A stretch of 9,638 nt of DNA. Origin: Xanthobacteraceae bacterium (GTDB lineage: Bacteria; Pseudomonadota; Alphaproteobacteria; Rhizobiales; Xanthobacteraceae). Below, piece by piece: positions 1 through 7,600 of the stretch (within the stretch, counting starts at the first letter, position 1; each line of letters begins with the position of its first letter). The stretch lies in assembly GCA_030043335.1 (NCBI GenBank), contig JASHXX010000195.1, positions 1 to 9,638 of the forward strand. The letters are read 5' to 3'. The notes under the pieces are model-generated. The model saw nothing but the letters and a program-made list of their open reading frames with translations. It was not told the origin of the DNA and searched no databases. The position numbers were made by a program, and so were the translations under genes.

Positions 1-1
1 C

Positions 2-1096
2 AAGGGCAACCATCGCCATTTCATGGCCAAGGAAATCCATGAGCAGCCCGAAGTCGTCGGCCATACGCTGGCGTACTATGTCGACATGGCGGCCGAGCGC
101 ATCGCGCTGCCGATGCCGCTGCCATTCGATTTCAAGGCGCTCAGCCGCATTTCGATCGCGGCCTGCGGCACGGCGTATTACGCCGGGATGGTCGCCAAAT
201 ACTGGTTCGAGCGTTTTGCCCATCTGCCGGTCGAAGTCGATATCGCTTCGGAATTCCGCTACCGCGCCGCGCCGCTCGGTCCGGGCGGATTGGCGATCTT
301 CGTGTCGCAGTCGGGCGAGACCGCGGACACGCTGGCGTCGCTGCGCTACGCGCGCGAGCACAAGCAGCACGTGCTCTCCATCGTCAACGTGCCGACCTCG
401 ACCATCGCGCGCGACAGCGACGTGGTGATGCCGACGCTGGCCGGGCCGGAAATCGGCGTGGCATCCACCAAGGCGTTCACGTGTCAATTGGCGGCGCTTG
501 CCGCGCTTTCGATCGCCGCCGGCCGGGCCCGCGGCGTGCTGAGTGAAAGCGACGAGAAGAAGCTCGTGCATGCGCTGATCGAAGTGCCGCGGCACATGAC
601 CGAAGCGCTGGCGCTTGAGCCGCAGATCGAACAGCTTGCGCGCGAACTCGCCAAATCGCGCGATGTGCTTTATCTCGGCCGCGGCACCAGCTACCCGCTC
701 GCGCTCGAAGGCGCGCTCAAGCTGAAGGAAATTTCCTGTATTCACGCCGAGGGCTATGCCGCCGGCGAGCTCAAGCACGGACCGATCGCGCTCATCGACG
801 AGACCATGCCGGTGGTGGTGATCGCGCCCTACGACCGGATGTTCGAGAAGACCGTCTCCAATATGCAGGAGGTTGCCGCCCGCGGCGGCCGCCTGATCCT
901 GGTGACCGACCGCGCCGGGGCGACCGCCGCCCACGGCCAGTTGCTGGACACGCTGACGCTGCCGACCATGCCGGCGGCGGTGGGGCCACTGGTCTATGCG
1001 CTACCGGTGCAGCTCATCGCCTACCACGCCGCCATCGCGCTCGGCACCGACGTGGATCAGCCGCGCAATCTTGCCAAATCGGTGACGGTGGAATAA
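2..1096 (+). CDS. glmS: Glutamine--fructose-6-phosphate aminotransferase, C-terminal part (partial, 5' end outside window)
   Basis: GlmS makes glucosamine-6-phosphate from fructose-6-phosphate and glutamine, the first committed step toward UDP-GlcNAc for peptidoglycan and lipopolysaccharide; it is cytoplasmic. The reading frame is already open at base 2 (KGNHRHF before the first internal Met), so the N-terminal glutaminase domain lies outside the window. The 364 residues present cover the linker and both SIS sugar-isomerase domains. Visible motifs are CGTAYYAG (codons from 164) and SQSGET (from 305), the sugar-phosphate binding loops of SIS 1; ASTKAF; GRGTSYP and EGALKLKE; and AEGYAAGELKHGP, which carries the isomerase Glu and His. 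The protein ends in the family tail QPRNLAKSVTVE. A family length of about 608 residues implies roughly 244 residues are missing upstream. No damage is seen. It is followed by 95 bp and then a gene on the same strand with its own probable promoter. Confidence 0.97.
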   Translation, partial: KGNHRHFMAKEIHEQPEVVGHTLAYYVDMAAERIALPMPLPFDFKALSRISIAACGTAYYAGMVAKYWFERFAHLPVEVDIASEFRYRAAPLGPGGLAIFVSQSGETADTLASLRYAREHKQHVLSIVNVPTSTIARDSDVVMPTLAGPEIGVASTKAFTCQLAALAALSIAAGRARGVLSESDEKKLVHALIEVPRHMTEALALEPQIEQLARELAKSRDVLYLGRGTSYPLALEGALKLKEISCIHAEGYAAGELKHGPIALIDETMPVVVIAPYDRMFEKTVSNMQEVAARGGRLILVTDRAGATAAHGQLLDTLTLPTMPAAVGPLVYALPVQLIAYHAAIALGTDVDQPRNLAKSVTVE

Positions 1097-1123
1097 GCGC
1101 GACGGCCCTGCCAGCACCGGCCT

Positions 1124-1151
1124 TTGTGCGCGTCCGCCGTGTCGTTATAGT
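1124..1151 (+). promoter_or_regulatory. Probable sigma-70-type promoter for the DUF502 gene
   Basis: The short gap after glmS holds TTGTGC (1124-1129) and TATAGT (1146-1151) separated by 16 bp. The -10 box matches the TATAAT consensus at five of six positions and the -35 box has the TTG core. Transcription would start near 1158, giving a leader of about 34 nt before the ATG at 1192. This also argues against starting the protein at the GTG at 1126, which lies inside the -35 box. Called from pattern only. Confidence 0.4.
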
Positions 1152-1191
1152 GGCGGAAGCGCGGAGCCGGCGCGCACGGCCGGGCGTGACG

Positions 1192-1953
1192 ATGAGCGAC
1201 AGCGAACAGAGCGGGAAGGCATCTGCGGCCGCAGCCAAGCCTGCGCCCCGCGCGGCGAGCCGCCTGCGCAATTACTTTCTGACCGGACTGGTGGTCGCCG
1301 GCCCAGTGGCGGTGACGTTGTGGATCATCTGGTGGTTCGTCACCTGGGTCGACAATCTGGTGCGCCCGCTCATTCCAGTGATGTACCGCCCGGAAACCTA
1401 TCTGCCGTTCAACATTCCTGGCTTCGGGCTGATCATCGCGTTCTTCGCGCTGACTATGCTCGGCTTTCTCACCGCGAATTTGGTCGGCTCGAGGCTTGTC
1501 GGCTTGGGCGACAGCCTGTTGAACCACATGCCGATCGTGCGGCCGATTTACCGCACCACCAAGCAGATTTTCCAGACGTTGTTCTCGTCGTCGGAATCAA
1601 GCTTCCGGCACGTCGGCCTGGTCGAGTTTCCGGCTCCGGGGATGTGGTCGCTGGTGTTCCTGAGCCATGCGCCGAGCACGTCGATCGCCGCGCAACTGCC
1701 GCAGACCGAGCATGTTTCGGCGTTCATGCCATGCACGCCCAATCCGACCACCGGCTTCTTCTTTTACGTGCCGCGGCGCGACATCATCAATCTCGACATC
1801 ACCGTCGAGCAGGCGATGACGCTGATCATGTCCGCGGGCATCGTGCAGCCCGGCAGCGACCCGCAGGGCAAGCTCGCCGCGCTCGCCGACACCGCCCGCG
1901 CCGCGCAGGCGGCGCGACCGGCGGCGTCCGCCGCGCCCTCGCCGGCGCAATAG
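1192..1953 (+). CDS. DUF502 family inner-membrane protein
   Basis: A 253-residue membrane protein of unknown function in the DUF502 family. Residues 1-24 are a polar Ala/Lys-rich cytoplasmic tail. Two hydrophobic helices follow, at about 29-50 (begins FLTGLVVAGPVAVTLWIIWW) and 77-97 (GFGLIIAFFALTMLGFLTAN). Next comes the family hallmark PIVRPIYRTTKQIFQTL (about 114-130) and a soluble domain with GLVEFPAPGMWSLVFLS and CTPNPTTGFFFYVPR. The last 25 residues are a low-complexity Ala/Pro tail. The frame is open back to GTG 1126, but ATG 1192 is preferred because it gives the normal family N-terminus and lies downstream of a candidate promoter; the ribosome binding site is weak for either start. 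The stop abuts the stop of convergent recG. The position between glmS and recG is one I recall from related alphaproteobacteria, but gives no functional clue. Confidence 0.9.
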   Translation: MSDSEQSGKASAAAAKPAPRAASRLRNYFLTGLVVAGPVAVTLWIIWWFVTWVDNLVRPLIPVMYRPETYLPFNIPGFGLIIAFFALTMLGFLTANLVGSRLVGLGDSLLNHMPIVRPIYRTTKQIFQTLFSSSESSFRHVGLVEFPAPGMWSLVFLSHAPSTSIAAQLPQTEHVSAFMPCTPNPTTGFFFYVPRRDIINLDITVEQAMTLIMSAGIVQPGSDPQGKLAALADTARAAQAARPAASAAPSPAQ

Positions 1954-1962
1954 CTAGCCGGC
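1941..1962. other. Stem-loop spanning the two abutting stop codons
   Basis: GCCGGC (1941-1946) and GCCGGC (1957-1962) can pair as six G/C pairs around a 10-nt loop that contains both stop codons, TAG of the DUF502 gene and TAG of recG on the other strand. There is no T-tract on either side, so this is not a standard intrinsic terminator. With no spacer between the genes it is the only candidate structure for separating the convergent transcripts. Because GCCGGC is common in such GC-rich DNA it may be chance. Confidence 0.3.
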
Positions 1963-4056
1963 ACCGAGAAGTCTTACCGCTTCATCGCGCCCGAACAGAT
2001 AAAGGAGCTGGCGCAGCGCCTCGCCCCGCGGCGAATGAAGACGCGGATCGCGGTTGAGGACGAGTGCAGCGTCTTCGCGCGCCGCCTGGAGAAACTTGCC
2101 GTGCACCTCCAAGCGGGCGAGGCGGAACCCGGGCATGCCGCTCTGCCGCGTGCCGAGCACGTCGCCTTCGCCGCGCAGGCGTAGATCCTCCTCGGCGATG
2201 CGAAAACCGTCGTCGGTTTCCCGCAGGATCGCGAGCCTTGCTTTGGCGGTGTCGCCGAGCGGGCCTTTGTAGAGCAGGAGGCAGGTGGAGCGCTCGGCGC
2301 CGCGGCCGATACGGCCGCGCAATTGATGCAGCTGCGCGAGCCCGAAGCGTTCGGCATGCTCGATGACCATCACGCTCGCCTCCGGCACGTCGACGCCGAC
2401 TTCGATCACGGTGGTGGCGACCAGGATGCGCGCGGCACCCGAAGCAAAGCGCGCCATGGCGCGGTCCTTGTCGGCGCCGCGCATCCGGCCGTGAACCAGC
2501 TCGACCTGCGCGCCAAAGCGCTTTTTCAGGCTCTGATAGCGCTCCTTGGCGGCGGCGAGATCGACGGTTTCGGATTCCTCGACCAGCGGGCAGACCCAGT
2601 ACACGCGCCGGCCGTCGTCGAGCGCGCGCTCGACCGCCTCAATCACCTCGGCGAGCCGCTCGAGCGGCAGCGCGCGGGTGTCGATCCGCTGCCGGCCGGC
2701 CGGCTTCTCGCGCAGCTCGGAAACGTCCATGTCGCCGAAATAGGTGAGCACCAGCGTGCGCGGGATCGGCGTCGCGGTGAGCACCAGGAGATCGACGGCC
2801 TCGCCCTTGCGCGCCAGCGCCAGGCGTTGATGGACGCCGAAGCGGTGCTGCTCGTCGACAATGGCGAGAGCGAGATCGTGGAACGCTACGCCTTCCTGGA
2901 ACAACGCATGGGTGCCGACCAGAAGGTCGATCTCGCCGGCGGCGAGCGCGGAAAGAAGCTCGGCGCGCTCGCGCCCCTTCTCGCGCCCGGTCAGGATGGC
3001 GACGCGAATTTGGGCGGCGGCGGCAAGCGGCGCGATGGTGGCGAAGTGCTGGCGCGCCAGAAGCTCGGTCGGCGCCATGAACGCGGCCTGGCGGCCGGCT
3101 TCGACCACGGTCGCGGCCGCCAGCAGGGCGACCAGCGTCTTGCCGGAGCCGACGTCGCCGTGGAGGAGCCGCAGCATGCGGTGCGGCTGCGCCAGATCGG
3201 CGACGATGTCGGCCGCCGCGCGCTGTTGCGACGGCGTCAGCGCATAGGGCAGCGCGGCAACGATCCGCGCGCGCAACCGTCCTTCGGCGGCGCTGCCGCG
3301 GCCGGCGCGCGCGCGCATGTGCCCGCGCAGGAGCGCCAGCGCGAGCTGGCCGGCCAGCAATTCGTCGTAGGCGAGCCGCGACCAGGCCGCGCTTTGCGGC
3401 GCAAGATCCTCGGGCGCCGCCGGACGATGGACGCTGCGCAACGCCTCGGCAAAGCTCGGCAAGCCGTTGCGCTTGAGCCAGGCGGCGTCCTGCCACTCCG
3501 GCAGTTGCGGCACGCGTTCGAGCGCAAGATCGATCGCCTTGCGCAGCTGGTTCGGATGCAGGCCTTCGGTGAGCGGATAGACCGGATCGATCAGCGGCAG
3601 GTTGGCAAAGCCGTCGGCATCGACGACGCGGTCGGGATGCACCATCTGCAGATGGCCGTCATAAAGCGTCGCGGTGCCCGACACGTAGCGCAACTCGCCC
3701 TCGGGAAAGAGCTTCTTCAGATAGTCCTTGCGGGCGTTGAAATAGGTGATGGTCAGCGTGTTCGTCTCGTCGCTGGTGTCGATGTTGTAGGGCGCGCGCG
3801 GCCGGTTCGGCGGCGGCGGCCGGTGGCGATCGACCGTGACCGCGACCGTGACGATGGTGTCGGGCTTGACGTCGCCGAGCTTCGGCTGCTGCCGCCGGTC
3901 GACGAATCCGGTCGGCAGATGAAACAAGAGATCGATTAGGCGCGGCGGCTCGCTGTCGCGCCCGAGGAGGCGCTGGAGAAGCTTCTCCAGCTTCGGTCCG
4001 ATCCCCGGGAGCGCCGATACGGTGGCAAACAGCGGATTGAGAATTGGAGGCCGCAT
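1954..4056 (-). CDS. recG: ATP-dependent DNA helicase RecG
   Basis: RecG is a double-stranded DNA translocase that remodels stalled replication forks, branch migrates Holliday junctions and removes R-loops. The 700-residue product matches the usual family length. The N-terminal wedge (OB-fold) domain covers about residues 60-160, after a helix-hairpin-like LPGIGPKLEKLL. The SF2 helicase core has Walker A GDVGSGKT (300-307), the RecG-type Walker B IVDEQHRFG (399-407), motif III LTATPIPRTL (426-435), VHGRMRGADKD (521-531), ATTVIEVGVDVP (547-558) and motif VI QLRGRIGRG (578-586). The TRG translocation region follows (EEDLRLRGEGDVLGTRQSG). All catalytic residues are present. The ATG at 4056 gives the standard N-terminus MRPPILNPLF; an AAGGAG lies upstream but 14 nt away, so the ribosome binding site is poor. 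The gene is divergent from sdhE-mfd, and no clear promoter is visible for it in the repeat-filled intergenic region. Confidence 0.97.
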   Translation of the reverse strand: MRPPILNPLFATVSALPGIGPKLEKLLQRLLGRDSEPPRLIDLLFHLPTGFVDRRQQPKLGDVKPDTIVTVAVTVDRHRPPPPNRPRAPYNIDTSDETNTLTITYFNARKDYLKKLFPEGELRYVSGTATLYDGHLQMVHPDRVVDADGFANLPLIDPVYPLTEGLHPNQLRKAIDLALERVPQLPEWQDAAWLKRNGLPSFAEALRSVHRPAAPEDLAPQSAAWSRLAYDELLAGQLALALLRGHMRARAGRGSAAEGRLRARIVAALPYALTPSQQRAAADIVADLAQPHRMLRLLHGDVGSGKTLVALLAAATVVEAGRQAAFMAPTELLARQHFATIAPLAAAAQIRVAILTGREKGRERAELLSALAAGEIDLLVGTHALFQEGVAFHDLALAIVDEQHRFGVHQRLALARKGEAVDLLVLTATPIPRTLVLTYFGDMDVSELREKPAGRQRIDTRALPLERLAEVIEAVERALDDGRRVYWVCPLVEESETVDLAAAKERYQSLKKRFGAQVELVHGRMRGADKDRAMARFASGAARILVATTVIEVGVDVPEASVMVIEHAERFGLAQLHQLRGRIGRGAERSTCLLLYKGPLGDTAKARLAILRETDDGFRIAEEDLRLRGEGDVLGTRQSGMPGFRLARLEVHGKFLQAAREDAALVLNRDPRLHSPRGEALRQLLYLFGRDEAVRLLGAG

Positions 4057-4080
4057 CGAGAGGTTTCATACTCCTTCGTC

Positions 4081-4139
4081 ATTGCCGGGCGTGGGGTCCC
4101 GGCGACGCTGGCGTCGCGGGGTGCCCCTGACCCGGCAAT
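4081..4139. repeat. Palindromic intergenic repeat element, left unit (nested hairpins)
   Basis: ATTGCCGGG (4081-4089) pairs perfectly with CCCGGCAAT (4131-4139). Inside it a second hairpin forms from CCCGGCGACGC (4098-4108) and GCGTCGCGGG (4111-4120) with one bulged base. The motif with the flank TCGTCATTGCCGGG and the exit CCCGGCAATCCATG is one I remember as a dispersed element between genes of Bradyrhizobium-like genomes; that attribution is from memory. It begins 25 bp upstream of the recG start, so it fills the space where a recG promoter would be expected. Confidence 0.7.
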
Positions 4140-4193
4140 CCATGCGGGTCGCGACCGTGCTCAGCCGCACGTGTGACGGTGAATGAGCCATGG

Positions 4194-4217
4194 ACCACCG
4201 GGTCAAGCCCCGGTGGT
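4194..4217. repeat. Palindromic intergenic repeat element, right unit
   Basis: ACCACCGGG (4194-4202) and CCCGGTGGT (4209-4217) form a perfect 9-bp stem with the 6-nt loop TCAAGC. The sequence ATGGACCACCGGGTCAAGC is of the same dispersed type as the left unit, and the two units probably belong to one composite element spanning about 4075-4221. The right end of this hairpin supplies the -35 box of the promoter that follows. Confidence 0.7.
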
Positions 4218-4243
4218 GACGAAGACGGGGTCGCCCTCTATAT
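4215..4243 (+). promoter_or_regulatory. Probable sigma-70-type promoter for sdhE-mfd
   Basis: GGTGAC (4215-4220) and CTATAT (4238-4243) are separated by exactly 17 bp. They fit the pattern CTTGAC-17-CTATAT that I associate with rhizobial housekeeping promoters (TGAC core and full CTATAT). Transcription should start near 4250, giving a leader of about 95 nt before sdhE. The first two bases or more of the -35 box lie in the right arm of the palindromic repeat, so the repeat appears to have become part of the promoter. This is the best promoter match in the window. Confidence 0.55.
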
Positions 4244-4250
4244 ACCTCAC

Positions 4251-4272
4251 GCCCGGCCGCGTCCGGGCTTTT
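4251..4272 (+). terminator. Hairpin plus short T-run at the predicted 5' end of the sdhE transcript
   Basis: GCCCGG (4251-4256) and CCGGGC (4263-4268) form a 6-bp stem with the loop CCGCGT, followed by TTTT (4269-4272). The shape is that of a short intrinsic terminator, but it sits immediately after the predicted transcription start of sdhE-mfd. A hairpin so near the RNA 5' end could protect the transcript from decay or, less likely, act as an early pause or attenuation site. The T-run is short, so strong termination is doubtful. Confidence 0.35.
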
Positions 4273-4280
4273 GCCGTTGC

Positions 4281-4329
4281 GCGCATGATCCCGGAAAAGT
4301 GGCTGCGGTTTTCCGAAAGGATCATGCGC
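4281..4329. repeat. Imperfect palindrome (GCGCATGATC type) in the sdhE leader
   Basis: The left arm at 4281-4298 (GCGCATGATCCCGGAAAA) pairs with the right arm at 4309-4329, whose complement reads GCGCATGATCC, TTT, CGGAAAA. That is 18 pairs with a 3-nt bulge and the 10-nt loop GTGGCTGCGG. Palindromes with GCATGATC ends and GGAAAA/TTTTCC inner arms are scattered between genes in Rhizobiales, as I recall. Here the copy is inside the predicted sdhE leader and ends 15 nt before the start codon. It hides the GAAAGG at 4315-4320 and the in-frame ATG at 4324, which is one reason to place the sdhE start at 4345. Confidence 0.8.
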
Positions 4330-4344
4330 CATGAATGGGACAAG

Positions 4345-4632
4345 ATGACGGAGCGATCGAGCGAGGGGCTGGACGCGCGGCGAAAGCGGCTGCTGTTCCG
4401 CGCCTGGCGGCGCGGCGTACGCGAGACCGATCTGATCGTCGGCCGCTTTGCCGACGCGTATATCGAGAAGCTCGACGCCGGTGAGCTCGACGAGTTCGAG
4501 AAGCTGATCGAAGCCTCGAACGCCGATCTCTACGCCTGGATCGCCGGCGGCGGCGCCGTGCCAGGCGAGTACGACACGACCGTGCTGTCGAAGCTCAGGA
4601 TGTTTCACCATAGCGCCGGGGCAAAGCGGTGA
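4345..4632 (+). CDS. sdhE: FAD assembly factor SdhE (succinate dehydrogenase assembly factor 2)
   Basis: A 95-residue protein of the SdhE/DUF339 family (Sdh5/SDHAF2 in mitochondria). It binds the flavoprotein subunit SdhA and promotes covalent attachment of FAD, so it supports the TCA cycle and respiratory complex II. The family signature RGxxE is present as RGVRE (residues 23-27) in RKRLLFRAWRRGVRETDLIV, followed by the helical stretch LDAGELDEFEKLIEASNADLYAWI. The length is close to the E. coli protein (88 residues). The frame is open back to 4183 and has ATGs at 4183 and 4324. ATG 4345 is preferred because it gives the family N-terminus (MTERS...ARRKRLL), has GGGA 4 nt upstream, and lies outside the palindrome that contains ATG 4324. 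Its stop overlaps the mfd start codon as GTGA, implying coupled translation. Confidence 0.92.
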   Translation: MTERSSEGLDARRKRLLFRAWRRGVRETDLIVGRFADAYIEKLDAGELDEFEKLIEASNADLYAWIAGGGAVPGEYDTTVLSKLRMFHHSAGAKR

Positions 4633-7600
4633 CGGCGCCAATACGGTCACTGGCGCAATCCCCGGCGTCGCGGCTCAAGCCCGGCCGGCCGCTCCTCCTC
4701 GCCGGCGTCGCCGACGGCGCCGAAGGCCTGGTCGCGGCCGACTTGGCGCGCGCGGTCGGGGCTGGCGCGGCGCCGCCCGCGATCAGCCTCGCCGTTGTCT
4801 GCCGCGACGGCTCGCGAATGGCGATGCTGGCGCGGGCGCTCGCGTTCTTTGCGCCGGACATCGAGGTGCTCGAATTCCCGGCCTGGGATTGCCTGCCTTA
4901 CGACCGCGTCTCGCCGCACCCGGCGGTGGTGGCGCAGCGCATGATCACGCTGGCGCGGCTGGCGCGCGTGAAGCGCCGCGAGCGGCCCGCCATCGTGCTC
5001 ACCACGGTCAACGCGCTCCTCCAGCGCGTGCCGCCGCGCTCAACGCTTGCCCGCCAGTCGCTTTCGGCCGCGCCGGGCAATCTCCTGCCGATGTCCGGCG
5101 TCACCGAATGGCTCGAGCTTAACGGCTTTAACCGCGCTTCAACGGTGCGCGAAGCCGGCGACTATGCGGTGCGCGGCGGCATCATCGACCTCTACGCTCC
5201 CGGCATGGCGGCGCCGGTGCGGCTCGATTTCTTCGGCGATACGCTCGAATCGATCCGCAGCTTCGATGCCGAGACGCAGCGCACCACCGAGGAGCTGCGC
5301 GCGCTCGACCTGGTGCCGATGGCGGAGTTCCAGCTCACCACGGAAACGATCCGGCTGTTCCGCACCGGCTATGTCGCGGCGTTCGGCGCCGCCGGTCCCG
5401 ATGACGTCCTCTACGAAGCGGTGAGCGAAGGCCGCCGCGCCGCCGGCATCGAGCATTGGCTGCCGCTGTTCCACCAGCATCTCGAAACGCTGTTCGACTA
5501 TCTTGAGGCGACGCCGATTGCGATCGAGCCGCTGGCCGAGGACGCCGCGCATGAACGCCTGGCGCAGATCGCCGACTACTACCAGGCCCGCAAGGAGGCG
5601 CTCGACCGCGCCGGCGGCGGTGCGCCGTACCAGCCATTGCCGCCGGACCGGCTCTATCTCGGCGAGGGCGAATGGCGCGAGCGGCTCGAACAATCGGCGC
5701 TGGCGCGGCTTTCGCCGTTTGCGACGCCGGACAGCACGCCGGACGCGATCGAGATCGGCGCGCATGCCGGCCGCAACTTCGTCGCCGAGCGCAGCGAACC
5801 CGGCACCAACGTCTTCGAGGCGGTAAAGCGCCACGTCGAGACCCTGCAAGCGGACGGCAAGCGCGTCGTCGTCGCGCTGTGGAGCGAAGGCTCGCGCGAG
5901 CGCATGGCGCATGTCCTCGCCGAGCATGGGCTCCTCAACCTGACGCCGGTTGCGTCGTGGCCGCAGGCGCTCTCGCGGCCGCGGCCCGAGGTCGCGCTCG
6001 CCGTGCTCGGCATCGACGCCGGCTTCGAGACCGCGGACGTCGCGCTGATCACCGAGGAAGACATTCTCGGCGAGCGCCTGGTGCGCCCGCGCCGGCAGTC
6101 GAAGCGCGCGGAAAATTTCATCGCCGAGGTCACCAGTCTCGCCGCTGGCGATCTCGTGGTGCACGTCGATCACGGCATCGGCCGCTTCACCGGCCTGCGC
6201 GCGATCGAGGCCGCGGGCGCGCCGCACGAATGCCTGGAAATCCATTATGCCGGCGGCGACAAGCTCTATCTGCCGGTCGAGAACCTCGAGCTGTTGTCGC
6301 GCTACGGCTCGGAAGGCGCCGGCGTCGAGCTTGACCGGCTCGGCGGCGCGGCCTGGCAGGCCCGCAAGGCGCGGATGAAGAACCGCATTCGCGAGATCGC
6401 CGGCGAATTGATCAAGGTCGCCGCCGAGCGGCAGTTCCGCGAGGCGCCGCGGCTCGCGGTCGGCGCCGGCCTCTATGACGAATTCTGCGCCGGCTTTCCC
6501 TATGAGGAGACCGACGACCAGCAGGCGGCGATCGCCGCCGTCAACGCCGATCTCGCCTCCGGCCGGCCGATGGATCGCCTGATCTGCGGCGATGTCGGCT
6601 TCGGCAAGACCGAGGTGGCGCTGCGTGCCGCGTTCATCGCGGCGATGAACGGCAAGCAGGTCGCCGTGGTGGTGCCGACGACGCTGCTCGCGCGCCAGCA
6701 CATGAAGACGTTTTCCGACCGCCTCAAGGGCTATCCCGTTCATGTAGCGCAAGCATCAAGACTCGTCTCCGCCGCCGAGCTCGCCAAGGTGAAGAAGCGG
6801 CTTGCCGAGGGCGCCGTCGACATCGTCATCGGCACCCATGCGCTGCTCGGCAAGACGGTGAAGTTCAAGGATCTCGGCCTCATCGTCGTCGACGAGGAGC
6901 AGCATTTCGGCGTCGCTCACAAGGAGAAGCTCAAGCAGCTGCGCGCCGAGGTGCACGTTCTCACCCTGACCGCGACGCCGATCCCGCGCACCTTGCAGCT
7001 TGCGCTCTCCGGCGTGCGCGAAATGTCGATCATCGCCACGCCTCCGGTCGATCGCCTGGCGGTGCGCACCTTCGTCGCGCCATTCGATTCGATCATGGTG
7101 CGCGAGGCGCTGCTGCGCGAGCGCTATCGCGGCGGCCAGTCGTTCTATGTCTGCCCGCGCATCGAGGATCTAGCCGAGGCCAAATCCTTCCTCGACAAGA
7201 ACGTGCCCGAGGTCCGCGTTGCGGTCGCCCACGGGCAGATGCCGTCCGCCGTGCTCGAGGACGTGATGGCGGCGTTCTATGACGGCAAGTTCGACGTGCT
7301 GCTCTCGACCTCGATCATCGAATCCGGCCTCGACATCCCGACCGCGAACACGCTGATCGTGCATCGCGCCGACATGTTCGGCCTGGCGCAGGTCTATCAG
7401 CTGCGCGGCCGGGTCGGGCGCTCGAAGCTGCGCGCCTATGCGCTGCTGACGCTGCCCAGCGCCCGCAAGATCACGCCGCAGGCGGAGCGGCGGCTCAAGG
7501 TGCTGCAATCGCTCGACACCCTCGGCGCCGGCTTCCAGCTCGCCTCGCACGACCTCGACATTCGCGGCGCCGGCAATCTCCTCGGCGAGGAGCAATCCGG

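Noticed and set aside
1104..1125. GGCC...GGCC followed by TTT after glmS as a terminator
   Set aside because: Only four pairs with an 11-nt loop and a three-base T-run; too weak to call in this base composition.
2323..3939. 538-codon open frame on the plus strand opposite recG
   Set aside because: It lies wholly antisense to the clearly real recG. Its product is an Arg/Gly/Asp-rich string with no recognisable motif, as expected from the complementary frame of GC-biased codons.
4183..4344. 54-codon N-terminal extension of sdhE from ATG 4183
   Set aside because: The extension is translated repeat and promoter sequence, and SdhE proteins are about 90 residues; the start at 4345 gives the normal length.
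4066..4650. 194-codon minus-strand frame upstream of recG
   Set aside because: It is antisense to sdhE and runs through the palindromic repeats; sdhE has clear family motifs and this frame has none.
5139..6752. 537-codon open frame on the minus strand opposite mfd
   Set aside because: Same reason: antisense to an intact mfd, composition dominated by Arg, Ala and Asp, and no plausible ribosome site or family signature.
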